A DNA stretch of 64,000 nucleotides from Ligula intestinalis (taxonomy: Eukaryota > Platyhelminthes > Cestoda > Diphyllobothriidea > Diphyllobothriidae). Position numbers and translations under genes: made by a program. Shown in pieces: positions 38,708 through 49,068 of the stretch. The number at the start of each line of letters is the position of its first letter. Positions within the stretch are counted from its first letter, which is position 1. The notes beneath the pieces are model-generated. The model worked only from the letters and a program-made list of their open reading frames with translations. It was not told the DNA's origin and did not search any database. The stretch is from positions 45,873,043-45,937,042 of the forward strand of contig JAYGXS010000004.1 in the NCBI GenBank assembly GCA_036362985.1. The letters are read 5' to 3'.

Positions 38708-41700
38708 TACCACCACCGGCACCATTGCTACTATCACCACCACCATTTTCGCCGACAGTCAGCCGTCAAAAATAGTGACGTCCATCGCCCCCACCCCCAA
38801 CAGGGCGAGTGCAGTAGTGGTGACTTGTTCGTGAAGAAAGTTTGTATTGAGGTCGACCTGTGCTTAATCCGTCACCCCCTACTATCATCTCATGCGATGT
38901 TTTGAGGACGAGGTGAAAGCGGATACGGGCACAGTTAGCAGTCAGGCTAAACAGTCCATCTAGGCGGACTACACACGTAGTGATAGATTCAAACACACCA
39001 GGGATATGGTGAGTAGTCTCCTAGTGGGTTGTGAGGATGCATTTCCCAGTGTTGACCTTCCTCTCTCGTTCAGCGTTGACGTGTCCGACTCAAACCGACA
39101 AGGATTGGGATTAAGCACATTAGGGTCAAAGGGTCTGTCTACGCGTACCACAAATGACCTGATCCCAAATTCATGCAACAAAGTACACGGAATGCGCATG
39201 AACTGGCAGGCAAAATTTTGCCTGCCAATTCGGCCCTAACAAGGTGGGTGGCATGCCTTCTTCTGGAATGATTTGTTACGATGAGATGTCGGAGATGCGC
39301 GTGTTGTAGGGTAGGTTCGTGTGCCACGTAGGACATATATGTATGCATTTAGGGCGAGCTGTCTGAAGTGGAAATGTTTAAGAATGCGCTGGATGACCGA
39401 ATGTCCTGGGACAGTGCGCGCAAGTGAGTCCGGAGGGACAGGTGCATATTGAATCTCCAGTGTCAGGTTTGCTAATGCCAAATTGGCCCGATGGCTAGAT
39501 GAACTGCACGGTAACGGAATGCGAAATTTGCGGCCGCATCTACAGAGGTGGCAGGTGCGATGCGTAAGTTAGTCTTGGCGCTATTGCGGTGAATCCCATT
39601 GCCGTATGTGCTTAGACTGCCAAAGAAGATGCTTGTGGTGTCTGAGTGTTCTGAAACAGTAAAAACAGGAGTGGCGTGTGAAACAAAGGTGGATCAATGA
39701 TCTATGCACTGCCTTATCGGTCTCAATACGAGTAGTTCACAGATGGCCAAACAGGTCAGTTCGTGATTCGAAAATGCGGTCGCAATAACCATAGGTTAGA
39801 ACTGAACCTACGAGGTTGGTGAAATGGCCGATGATTGGTAAGCTGACAGATGTAAACTCAATTGTGATATACGGGGTACTTTGTACTTAAAATGGCGGTT
39901 GTATTTTGTGAAGTGAAATGCAGGTAGCTCGTATTGACATTGCACCGATTTCGGGGGTGTAAATGAGGTCAATCCGCTCCCCAAATGTCCATTGACAAAT
40001 GGATACTGTGGCCTGGGTTTGATTTGATTTTGTTAATCCGAAAAGAATTAGTCCTGGAGTTCATATTTTTGCTTTTTCAGCGACTATGTACACTTATCTT
40101 CCAGGCTAGGAGGCAGAAAGTGTTTTTTTCAGGGAATATTTTGTGCCATGCAGGCTTGATACCATCTGTCAAGACATGGAAGCAGTTCCTGGACCTTCGG
40201 TCTCCGTCGCTGGAGAAGAGACTGGGTAGGGCTTTCCAGATCCGCTGCCCCCAATCGTCGCGCGTGGAGGGATACCATCCGTGACATCACTGAGGCTGGC
40301 TACATCAGGCATGAGCACAGCCGTAACAAGTACAAATACACGCAGGCACACACGAAAAGACGGTCATTACTGCCACACCGGAGCTTCCGATTTGGCCAAT
40401 TTGTTGCGTAGCTCAGTTTTCCAAGGATTGAGAGTCCGGCACCATGGCTTCTTTATGCGGTCTTTATGGCATTCTGACGTAGGTGAGAGCCAAGCCGCCC
40501 ACATACAAGTGAGTCACCTACTGTGGGGATCAGATCGTGGGGAGCACGCGTAGACGGGCTAGCCGTATCAGCCACTACGTCCATGTCCACATATAGTTGC
40601 CCTGACTCCGTCTTGTCGGAACCACAGCAGACGCGTCTTCGTCGCGTTCCCACCCGTCCTCACGGTGGCTAAGGTCTGCTACACCAATCACCCTACCGTG
40701 GATCTATCTCCCCTCCTCTCCATCTGTGTTTTTGATGACGGAGGAGCCCCTCCCGACCATGCTGCTCCGACTCCTCAGGATTGAGGCCCACCCGGCGGGG
40801 CTCCTGATCCAACAAGGGCTACTAGCCAGCCACCTCCGTCTTGTCCTCGGAGGCAGGTCAGTACGCGAGGTAAGAGTACGGTAGACGTCACGCCAGCCTG
40901 CCTCACTGTAATCTAATTCACGTTTAAGTCACCGTCCTGCTGTCAGTCTAAAGCCCACCCTATGAACATCGCCATATGTGAAATTCGAACTGTACTATTG
41001 AGTTCACTACCACCTGATGCCTACCACATGGGGCAGCATTCAGATTACACATAAACTCAACACAGACCCTCTAGAGTTATCAAATATACTTTACGCAGGA
41101 TAGACGACGAATATCTACTTTCTATTTTCTTTTTCTCAGGACGGCCTCAACGTCAGAAGATGTCTCGAAGGAATGCCGTTTCGGAGCCATCCTGCCACAG
41201 GTGGTCGCTGCGGGAACCATCTCACGGCGAGCTGTGGAACCGCTCTGGCTGACGGCCAGCAACGCCGACGCTGAGCGTTTGGGAAGTGAAATTAAGGCCA
41301 TGGTTCAGTCGCCTCCGGGCTACTCCATTGTCGGTGCAGATGTGGACTCACAGGAGATGTGGATCGCTGCCCTCATTGGAGACTCTACTGTCGGCTTTCA
41401 GGGTAATGCTGTTTTTTCCCCTTCGCTTGGCATTTATCACCACCACATAGGTGCATAGCCAATCGAAAATTATAAGGCCTGATATAATTGCTGCGCTGAA
41501 CAAAAGATTCTCTTGGATCAGTCCTTTTAAATAGTTCCAGCGGCCACAGTATTCTCGTTTACATTGTGGCAGACGGCCGAAAATGCTGTCCGCTTCCTCG
41601 TTTACTGCCCGTGACCCCTAACGTCATGTGTCTTTGCAGAAGCATTTATCAACGGCCACTGCTGCCTAAGACAGCAACGTAAGGTTATGTACACAATGAA

Positions 41701-44700
41701 GTCCTTAGTCTGGTTACTCTTGCCTTTTACCCCCAACCTGGGATTCGACCTGATTATTGCAGTGATCCGAGCGCAATCATTAATTAGACGCTACAGCATA
41801 ACTGCAAATTTTATCTACTGTCAGTAGTCGGATTTTCATTTGGTTTTAGAAGTAATATTAAATGTAGTATTTAAGTCTGGCTGTGCTGTTACTGAAGTCT
41901 TTATTTTCTGTGCTTTTGTGTGCAACCACATACACGTTGCTTCTTGGGCTCCGATATACTGAAATAGAATGCAACCGCGGTGGCTGCGGTTTCCTTCTTC
42001 AAAGCCACTTTCTACATCCTCACTCCCCAGGATGTTGGGTTTGCTTAGTCTTTATCATAACCGTATAACTGCACAGCCAATCGGAAACTGCAGGATCTGG
42101 TATAACTGCAATTCTCAACAATGGCTGCTCATGGATCAGCCCTTTCACTTGGTTTCGGTGAATACAGTATTTTATATTTACGGCTCCCATCCCTGGGAAT
42201 TGTATCTACTCTTAGCGGATATAGTATCAATTAGTGTCAGAAAAGACGTCGAGTGTATTATTTAAAAAAAGCGGCGCTTTTACTGAAACTTTTCGTGTGC
42301 GTAATTGTTTTGGTCGACCACATAAACACTGTCGATTGGGCTCAAATGTACTGAAATAGAATGCGTCGCTTTGTAAGAGGTCATTGTTTACGCCCCTCAC
42401 CGTACGCTTTGATCACCTCCGCACGATGTTGGCTTTTGCAGGTGGTACTCCCTATGGTTGGATGACTCTAGAGGGCAGCAAAGCCAAGGGCACAGACCTC
42501 CACACAAAGACGGCCCAACTCATTGGTATTTCCCGCACCGAGGCGAAAATTCTTAACTACGCCCGCCTCTACGGATCTGGCATGGAGTTCACCAAACACC
42601 TCCTTTCAAAGTTCCAGACCAATTTGCGTGTACGCAAGTTGAATTTATCTGTGTACACCATCAAGCCATTCTTAATTACATATTCTTTCTGTTATTGCAG
42701 CTCTATTTATATATCTTATAATGAGGCATTTGTACCTCGACAAACTATTAACAAGATCAATTTTACTGGCAGCGACTATTTGGTATTCTTAGGTGCCTTA
42801 TGTTTCATGTTTAACGTTACTTGGAAATGCCGTGCACGGACCTGACACGAATTCAATATGGAATTGGGATGATCCATTTTGTATTGAAGTTTCTTTTTAG
42901 AGTCCCTACGGGCTGTCCGCTAGTGAAATAAAAGCCTTAAGCCCGCTTAGTCATCCGCTGATGGCCCTCGTTCTTCGTCCCACCCTGTGCCCACATGCCT
43001 TGTCCCCTGTCCTGCCCCCTTGACCCCGTTGGCTGCCTTCCCATTCGCTAACACACCGCAATCTTTATCCCCGTGCCCTTATTAACCACTCCCAGCAACC
43101 TTTGTTCCCCACACCGTGTCCTTATTCTCTCATAAAGTGGCAGCACCGCGTTTGCGTCATTCACACGACTGCTAGTCTATGCACCGCGAATGCATGTTCG
43201 TCCTCCTTTTTGATTTCTACCTCACACTTTTACCTATAATGCACTGCTACTGTTTATTGATATAGAACCACCGCATATAAAGAATATCCGATTCATCCCG
43301 ACCGTACTTTGACATAACTTCTGACCTCGGGTGCGTCTATTTAGATGACGAAACTAGACTAACAAGTATTTACAGTAATCGAGAAATAAAACTGATAGAC
43401 TGTAGTGGACCCAGTCGTAGTAACAATGAACCTGCCGCCCAGGCCACCACTTAGGTCTTCGCTGTGGTAAAGTGACGTTTGCCGCGACGTCACTTGCCCA
43501 GCCCCCAATACGACGCTTCGAAGACTGCGGGGTTCGATTGCCCGAACTCTCTGGAGGCCGTTCCCAGATTGGGCCTCTGTTGCTGTTGTTGTTGTGCTGG
43601 GGCTCAGTGGATCCTGGTATCGATTCCTCAAACGGTTCTCGTCCTCCGCATTAGGTTCTTCACTGCCTCACACCCAACCTCGGGCGGTAGAACCTGTTAG
43701 GCCGTAGGATATATCACACAGCCTCCACAAATGCTCGGCCTCAACGTCAGGCTCTGAGTGTCACTCATTCCAGTTATACTTTCGTAAGCGAAAGCCCTGC
43801 GTCACCTACGACAACACATACAGTTGCTCCACCGCCCCTTCGACATGTTCGTCCATGCAACCGCCTATCGGTCATCAGGTTTCACACTTTATACAGCTTA
43901 ATACATTTCCGACAGATGCAATACCACTCATTGCAGAGAGTTCTAGTTCCTCATAATTGAGTGTTGGATTATTTTTTCTTCAGGTTAAGACAAGAAATGG
44001 CCTCGCGTCCATTGCTGATATATTTTGGTGTTCACACGGCTCTTCTTAACTTCACCATTAGACTTTGAGGTTCCCCTTAATGCTGTTGTTGATGTTGTCT
44101 TCAAACTTAACGTAAGTACTTTTTTGTTCTAGAATTATTTTCATTAACCTCCCCTTTCCCCTGTTTCTCCGTAATCTCCAAAGATCAACGCAGTACACAA
44201 TCCGACAGCATAAATTGCATGCACTTTGGGGATAGTGCTCTAGGTAGCAGAATTTGCTCCCTATCAGAATGTATAGACAATCTTCATTCGCCTAATTTTT
44301 TAATTCTAGCCTGAGGAAGCAGACATCAAGGCCGAGAAGTTGATGAGAGCCACGAAGGGTCAACGTGTCGCGCTGCCTGTGGACGACTCGGTGGCCAGTG
44401 AGGCCTCCTTGAGGTATGCCTGGAAGGGAGGCACGGAGTCTGCCGTTTTCAATGCCCTCGAGGCGATCGCCCGCAGCCCCCAGCCGCGCACTCCTGTGCT
44501 GGGAGCCCAGATTACACGTGCTCTAGTACCAGCGGTTGTTAAGAATGACGTAAGTCCTATTACAGTAGACACACCGGAGCATTTTACCTTACGAACATTA
44601 CTTTATCTATCCTGGCTTAGGTGTGGCTGGACATCAAATCATTTGATGTGGCAGTACTGCTGCATTGCTGGCACCGCTGGCTATTTAACCCTTTTAGCAA

Positions 44701-47669
44701 GCATGTAAAATGTAGTAGTCGCTGAAATTATTATACAAAGAGGCGAGGTCCCTTAATGGCCAACTGAAGCACGAACAAAGCACATACTTGAAAGTCAGAC
44801 GACGTGTTGTTAGGGGGTGCATTGGGCTTGGTCCTACCATACCCATATTCACCAGTCGTATAGATGAACCCAAAGGGTAAACTGTAACGGCAAGTCAGGT
44901 CAAAATGATTCCAGAATTTAAAACCGCGTTGCGCCAACAAACTATCATTTCTTTGAGTACAAAAAGTGAACATTAGGTGTAATTTGCTTCAGAACGAGCA
45001 TAAAAATGGATATTTTTGCGTCTATTTTCTAAGATGTACGAAAAATCTATGAATAAAACTCGTGTTAATTTAGTAGCCATTTTTGCAGCGCGAGTTTCGT
45101 GGACTGCCGGAATGAGGGTTATTTAAAAACTGACATTCTGGGGTGTGACAGAACTATATTGAGATTAGGCCACAAGATAATTAATACCCCACTCACATCT
45201 AAGTCATATTTTCTAACTGAAGCCCAATTCGATAATTTCGGTTAACGCTTTATTATGTTCACCGCTTAATGAATGAATGCCACAGTAATGTAGGTTACGG
45301 TAGAAAAAAGCATAATGCATCTTCCTTTTTTATTATGTTCACTAGTCTGAAATGTTTTCTGTGAACAAAAATTACTTAGTTGGTGTTGTGCTAGAAATGC
45401 TCACATGCCCACAATAAGCCATTATACAGAAAATCACGTGCATGCGTTTCCTACGCTGTATGCCATGAAAGTGTGCTCGACAGCCTTCCGCAATGGCTGT
45501 GGCCACAGTGCTCCAGTTGGATCTGATTGGTCCATGTATGCGAGAAGTCGCTCGGCTCTTCTAGCGCTTTCTTTTGAAGCGGATTGGACAGAATATTAGC
45601 CAATTTGAACGGGATGCCATAAATACGCACAGGCCTTAAGTGAGAATAACTTGCTTGGCTTGACTATATTTTCTCGTGGCCGGTCGTGTTCTCCTCGCCC
45701 ATGCTGTTAGGTAGTGCGGTAGCTCCAGCGCAATTCAACTTTCACTTAAAACTATATCACGCGGTGTTTTGGCCTGCATTGGAAATAGCGCTTAACTTCC
45801 GATCCTCTGTATGTCTCGGTCTTCTTGACTCTGTCTTGTCGCGGGACCAGGCGGGTGACGGTGCGCGACGGCTACTTTCACTTAAAACTAACCCCTGTCG
45901 CCAGTCACCTTCCCTAGTCCAATCTATTTGGAGCATATGGTGGACTTAATCGAAAACGATGATCGAAATATCAGTTAATTCTAAGTATCAGATCGGGCTA
46001 TAGCAGGTGGTAATACTGCGTATCATGCATCATGATCATAAGATATTTCTGTCTCAATAGGATGCCGGCTTTTGGGTGCTTCGGAAATCCTGCTTGGGCA
46101 GTCAGCTTACTGATTTGTATTGGTGGATTCTATACGAGCGATTAAGTTGGGCGGGTAATATCAACCCAAGTGTGTTTGAATTCATGGCGCCAGGTGGGGC
46201 GTTTGTAGCTTAGCCGAACACCTCGCGTTTTTTCACAATTGTGTCAACTCAAATAAAGCAAATCTGCCAAACCTTCTAAAAATATCTTTCTCAACGTCTG
46301 CAAAAGTACCACACTCAGTAAAATGACTACTTGAGTGGTGTTTTTTTCTCCCGACTTTTGATGTCCTTATAGATCCAATCATGCCTACTAGGAACCATAA
46401 GTAAAATATTCTTTTTTGCATGTGTTTGGTAGAAATTGACATTTTATTTAAATTTTAACTTGGAGAAGAGGTCTTTTTGTTAGTGATAAGACTGAAGCCG
46501 ACAAGACAACGCGTCCGTGACGCAGTAGACTAGAGCCTTAGAGTTCCCACCACCAGGTCGTGGGTCCAAGCCTCAGTTGCTGCCAAAACTGGGGTTGAGT
46601 TAGGCTAGTTGATAACGGCTAATGAGCCATAAATGACCATCTCCGTCCGTCTTTCCTTCGTTGCCAATTTAAATCTGCGTATATCACTAGCCGCTGTGCG
46701 GCTGCTTGCGAGACTCGAGAGAAGGCGAGATAGCTCCAAGGCACAACAAGACGAGTGAGTGCTGTAACTGATCGGCTAGCGTCAATCTACCATGGAATGA
46801 GGTTAATTTTTCCCGCGCCTCTTTTGTGTGGACTACCTCCATTCACTGGGAGCATGTTTATATGGGACTTATTTTCCCCCACCCCCCAGTTCCTGCCCAG
46901 TCGCATCAACTGGGTTGTCCAAAGTTCGGCCGTGGACTACCTGCACTGCCTCCTCGTCTGCATGGCCTGGTTAATAAAACTGTACAAACTGCCAGCACGA
47001 CTCTGCATCAGCATACACGATGAAGTGCGCTACTTGTGTGACAGTCGCTGCTCAGATCAGATGGCCCTCGCCCTACAGGTACGTGTTATCGCCTGTTATG
47101 CTACGCATGCCTTGCGCTCGCCCACAGGGGGCGCCTCTGAGTGGACCAAATGTGTGTATTATAATCTCTTTTTTCCGTCCAGATCAGCAACTTACTCACT
47201 CGTTCCTTCTTCGCCTATCAGTTGGGAATGCGCGACCTTCCAGAGGTGAGTTCTCTGCCTCTGTATATGTATATATTTTTGCAGGAAGTACACTAAGTGT
47301 CTCCCTTCAAGAGTTTCCGTTTACTACAGCCTGTTTGCTTTATCCGTGCAGTCCGTAGCCTACTTCAGTTCAGTCGATATCGATACCTGTTTGCGAAAGG
47401 ACCCAGCTGACGACTGCAAAACACCATCGAACCCAGAAGGTCTTCAAGCTGCCTATGGGATTCCCCCAGGTAAGCTTTGTTTTTACCCTACCTATAGGTA
47501 CCCCAATTTTTTTTTTCCAACAGGTCAGTCTCTTAGTATGGCGGAAGTTGTTCGCCGTACTGGTGGACAAATGAAACCGTTCTCTCCCAAGGAGAAGGAG
47601 GAACTAGGAGATGAAATCACGGGGGTACAGGCTAAAGCGAAGGCTGTCTCCTCTAACCCGCGTTTCTGA
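20319..47669 (+). CDS. POLG: Mitochondrial DNA polymerase gamma, catalytic subunit (22 exons)
   Basis: POLG replicates and proofreads mitochondrial DNA in the matrix. Exons: 20319-20848, 20883-21060, 21098-21286, 21794-21937, 22122-22201, 23614-23802, 25140-25200, 25668-25705, 26351-26486, 27878-28062, 30073-30319, 31105-31143, 34551-34706, 37400-37599, 38104-38157, 41140-41402, 42442-42629, 44310-44549, 46890-47078, 47183-47245, 47352-47469, 47524-47669. They total 3633 bases, exactly 1211 codons with the TGA, close to the roughly 1240 residues of the vertebrate enzyme. The ATG at 20319 gives a basic presequence ([17 protein letters not shown]), as expected for mitochondrial import; ATG 20334 is an alternative, and an upstream exon is possible because CTACAG precedes 20319. 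The first two introns are 34 and 37 bases; later ones reach 3.6 kb and carry SINEs, a Penelope-like fragment and simple repeats. Confidence 0.93.
23614..34706 (+). CDS. POLG: POLG exons 6-13: spacer (linker) region
   Basis: Exon 6 opens with [25 protein letters not shown], written here as overlapping blocks HPVTLGG and MYLPVNQSW, a strongly conserved entry to the spacer. Exon 7 has [10 protein letters not shown]. Exon 9 has WYRELIPKP and [19 protein letters not shown]. Exon 10 has WGTLIPGR and exon 13 ends with [11 protein letters not shown], matching the CWFFKLPH block that leads to the polymerase domain. Exons 8 (38 bases), 11 and 12 (39 bases) are less conserved and are supported mainly by phase-consistent splice sites, so they are the least certain part of the gene model. 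Confidence 0.82.
24490..24600 (-). repeat. tRNA-related SINE body fragment (intron 6 of POLG)
   Basis: The plus strand reads GGAGACTGGAATA near 24520, matching the SINE at 50790-50990 (GGGAGACTGGAATAGCC), followed by an AGCCAACCATAC block also shared (AGCCAGCCATAC). Only the body is recognisable. Confidence 0.5.
25753..25832 (+). repeat. (TTC)n pyrimidine microsatellite in POLG intron 8
   Basis: Imperfect TTC/TCG array of about 80 bases. It follows exon 8 by about 50 bases and is on the pyrimidine-rich sense strand. Confidence 0.9.
26960..27080 (+). repeat. Dispersed repeat, copy paired with 32600-32715
   Basis: Blocks such as TTTTAAAAA..TTT, CCGAATAATTTTGAAAC, GCACTTGA and ACTGTATGCTGTAT recur in order at 32600-32715 in diverged form. 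Both copies are in POLG introns and in the same orientation. Family not identified. Confidence 0.55.
28690..28800 (+). repeat. GTCCCAG-hairpin repeat, copy 1 (Penelope-associated)
   Basis: GTCCCAG at 28738-28744 pairs with CTGGGAC at 28772-28778, with AAGTATTGTCCCAGCGATC in the left arm. The same sequence with the same spacing occurs at 57885-57928 and in diverged form at 62574-62618; a half copy is at 58500. It lies in POLG intron 10. Confidence 0.65.
30771..30826 (+). repeat. Degenerate TTAGGG-like array
   Basis: Short run of AGGGTAGGATTAGGG and AAGGTTAGGATTAGG units in POLG intron 11. See also 33364-33517 and 49651-49778. Confidence 0.6.
31722..31965 (-). pseudogene. Penelope-like element GIY-YIG endonuclease, C-terminal fragment
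   Basis: Read on the minus strand from 31905, the frame gives [16 protein letters not shown], then [30 protein letters not shown], a TGA, and EHVVNLTLP. This SIAEHL...EAxxIxRFKPxL pattern is the C-terminal half of the GIY-YIG domain found in Penelope-like retroelements. Just upstream on that strand (31906-31965) [16 protein letters not shown] follows in another frame, so there is at least one frameshift and one stop. It is a dead fragment in POLG intron 12, antisense to POLG. Confidence 0.7.
32600..32715 (+). repeat. Dispersed repeat, copy paired with 26960-27080
   Basis: Diverged copy: CCCAATAATTTGGAAAC, ACACTTGAGTCC and ACTATATGCTATATGC occur in the same order as in the other copy. Confidence 0.55.
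33364..33517 (+). repeat. Interstitial telomere-like (TTAGGG/TTTAGGG) array
   Basis: About 150 bases made almost only of degenerate G-rich units: GGGTAAGGGTTATGG, TTTAGGGTTAGGTTTAGGG, TAAGGGTTTAGGG. Flatworm telomeres are TTAGGG, so this is interstitial telomere-like DNA, in POLG intron 12. Confidence 0.75.
36374..36638. repeat. Long foldback (inverted repeat) with 108 bp arms
   Basis: Left arm 36374-36481 and right arm 36531-36638 are near-perfect reverse complements around a 49-base spacer. They share GTTCATCG..TCCCA, GGGGGTGGGTTCGGGGACC, AAATTATATTTGGACTGAC and GTCAGAGTAC. The right arm contains CTGACGA...GAAACGTC, a hammerhead-like core (see findings). It lies in POLG intron 13 and ends at a (CA)n(TA)n microsatellite. 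Confidence 0.88.
36634..36683 (+). repeat. (CA)n(TA)n microsatellite
   Basis: A CA run followed directly by a TA run, touching the end of the foldback. Confidence 0.95.
37400..47669 (+). CDS. POLG: POLG exons 14-22: family A polymerase domain
   Basis: Exon 14 begins [15 protein letters not shown] and ends [10 protein letters not shown]; exon 15 continues [13 protein letters not shown]. Exon 16 holds [26 protein letters not shown] and motif [18 protein letters not shown], with its metal-binding aspartate. Exon 17 holds motif [20 protein letters not shown], with the finger lysine and tyrosine. Exon 18 has [13 protein letters not shown] and [13 protein letters not shown]. Exon 19 has [15 protein letters not shown] and motif C, HDEVRYL. 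Exons 20-21 give [25 protein letters not shown] and CKTPSNPEG. All catalytic residues I can place are intact, so a working polymerase is expected. The (first two stretches above are split by a few residues not shown.). Confidence 0.93.
38303..38712 (+). repeat. (TAC)n satellite-like array with regular ATTACTTCT interruptions
   Basis: About 410 bases of TAC/ACT repeats in POLG intron 15, 146 bases after exon 15. About eight interruptions of the form ATTACTTCT occur at irregular spacing, which suggests units of array plus interruption have themselves been duplicated. The open frame on the minus strand is only polyvaline and is not a gene. Confidence 0.95.
39204..39227. repeat. Perfect 24 bp palindrome
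   Basis: The half-site TGGCAGGCAAAA is followed at once by its exact complement, with no spacer. It is in POLG intron 15. Confidence 0.9.
40618..40800 (+). mobile_element. 5' end fragment of the PHD-finger LINE family
   Basis: This matches the 5' end of the minus-strand LINE at 54910-57846, here on the plus strand: CCACAGCAGACGCGTCT, GCGTTCCCACCCG, AAGGTCTGCTACACC, GTGTTTTTGATGACGGA and CTGCTCCGACT occur in the same order. It covers the 5' UTR and the first codons (start near 40733), with the 2A-like region altered ([10 protein letters not shown]). The rest of the LINE is absent. It lies in POLG intron 15. Confidence 0.75.
41452..42366 (+). repeat. Diverged direct repeat inside POLG intron 16
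   Basis: Blocks of 41452-41972 recur at 42068-42366: GCATAGCCAATCG/GCACAGCCAATCG, TTGGATCAG/ATGGATCAGCC, TACTGAAATAGAATGC in both. Spacing differs between blocks, so indels followed the duplication, or these are two copies of one repeat. No coding motif is seen. Confidence 0.55.
45068..45265 (+). repeat. Relative of the DNA transposon terminal repeat (POLG intron 18)
   Basis: TTTAGTAGCCATTTTTGCAG, ATATTGAGATTAGGCC and AATTTCGGTTAAC follow the same order as in the right inverted repeat of the 13015-15300 transposon (TAAGTAGCCATTTTTACAG, ATATTGAGATTAAGTC, AATTTCGGCTGAC). Confidence 0.55.
46512..46672 (+). repeat. tRNA-derived SINE (POLG intron 18)
   Basis: The head has a degenerate A box (CGCAGTAGACTAGAG) and a B box-like GTGGGTCCAAGCC at 46561-46573. 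The body (CTGGGGTTGAG, GGCTAATGAGCCATAAATG) matches SINEs at 50790-50990 (minus) and 51700-51905 (plus). Confidence 0.55.
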
Positions 47670-47754
47670 TTCAAGGGTTTGTATATTTTTCATTAGCTGA
47701 GAGACCACTGACTGACCTGAAATCCTACTCAGATTTATTTTTTACACTGCAGAT

Positions 47755-47760
47755 AATAAA
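47755..47760 (+). terminator. Polyadenylation signal of POLG
   Basis: AATAAA lies 86 bases after the POLG stop codon at 47667-47669. It is the first canonical hexamer downstream. Confidence 0.7.
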
Positions 47761-47924
47761 TATTTTTCGCCTTCGCTGTTTTCCTGATGGTTTGCAGCCC
47801 TGGCACTAGCTTTACTCGAGCTTCTTCGTTGCCGACTGTAATTTGCGAAACTCTCACTTAGTGGGGGGGGGGAGCATATTGGCAGATTTGAATAATTCAT
47901 TTGATCAAATTGTGAAAAGCTCGG

Positions 47925-48008
47925 CGGCCTCGATGGGATTTGAACCCACGGCAGCAGGGGGAAGGCTTTAGTACAGACAACACTCTAGCCAACTCGGCGA
48001 CGAGGTCC
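47925..48008 (-). repeat. tRNA-derived sequence, second copy
   Basis: On the minus strand: A box-like CGCCGAGTTGGCTAGAG, B box GGGTTCAAATCCC, T stem TGGG/CCCA and an acceptor-like CCTCG/CGAGG. The 30 or so bases between D arm and T arm share GCCTT with the copy at 5612-5695. It does not fold as a standard tRNA. Confidence 0.6.
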
Positions 48009-49068
48009 TTCTCACTAACAAGTAACGAGCGTGCAGTATTGTGAGTCCTCCATTCCGGAGGTTGAGCAAGCGTCGATCAGTCGCCTTTCTTAGCCTAGGG
48101 GATTTTCTGTCGACAAGCAGAGGACGGTTGCATGTTTCAGGGACTGAAGTGACAGGCGCAGCGTGAAGCGAGAATGTATGCACTTTGAATGGCTCTCAAG
48201 GCCGCAATTAGTAAAAATCTAGCATGCTTTTCATTCGTGATTCACTGTTGGTTCGTCCACTCGTCGGCTTTCCAAGTAGTCTAGGGCTTTCTCGGAATCG
48301 TGAAGTTCAATAGGGAGCTTTGGTGGCGCAGCCTGTCAGCCATTATGACGCCAAAGACAGTCTATGAAAGGTCAAGCTTGCTCATTTGGATTCGGTGAAC
48401 GCTACTTATTAGCAGATTGCGTTTTCAAGTGTTGTTTAATCAGAATCAGTACCTGGATCCAGCAAGAGAGGGGGATCTGTGTATTTGAATCTTATGCAAT
48501 ATGGAATCCTCAATATTCACGAATCGAATTACGAAGTGGGACCCAGCCTATGGTCTCCACAGTATCAAAAAACGTTTCACAAAAGGGCCTTCTTGTCCAG
48601 TTACTAGTATACCTTAAAACCACGTAAAAAGTAACCGTGGTTCGTAATAGCCAGAACTGCAGAACACTCAGAACTTTGAATTACTGCATTTTAAGGCAAG
48701 TAGGTTTCTGAAAATTTAAAAGACGAACTGATGTTTATGAATGGAGACTGCTTATTACAGCTGACTAGGAAATGCACACAGAAAACATGTGTCACTGGAC
48801 TGGTTGAGAGGGCTTTCTTTTCCGCAGTATGTTGTGCTATAATTGGTTTTAGTCATCAGAACATTTAGACTATCTCAACCATGCGACAGAGTATTGCAAA
48901 CGACTCGGGTTTAAGGAAACCCGTTAGTGATCATATGCGTGCTCGTCGGGCCGGTACAGTTACAAGCAACGAGGTACAAGTTTAAGATAATGCGACCAAT
49001 AATGTCGGTCTTTTAGTTCGATTTTGATGTATAAATTGGCGGCAGTGAGGGTTAGGTGGAGGCGTTTC
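48009..49068. other. Intergenic stretch, nothing recognised
   Basis: No coding motif, tRNA or clear repeat family was seen between the tRNA-like sequence and the second solo LTR. Confidence 0.5.

Noticed and set aside
38255..38746. Long minus-strand open frame
   Set aside because: It is polyvaline from the TAC microsatellite, not a gene.
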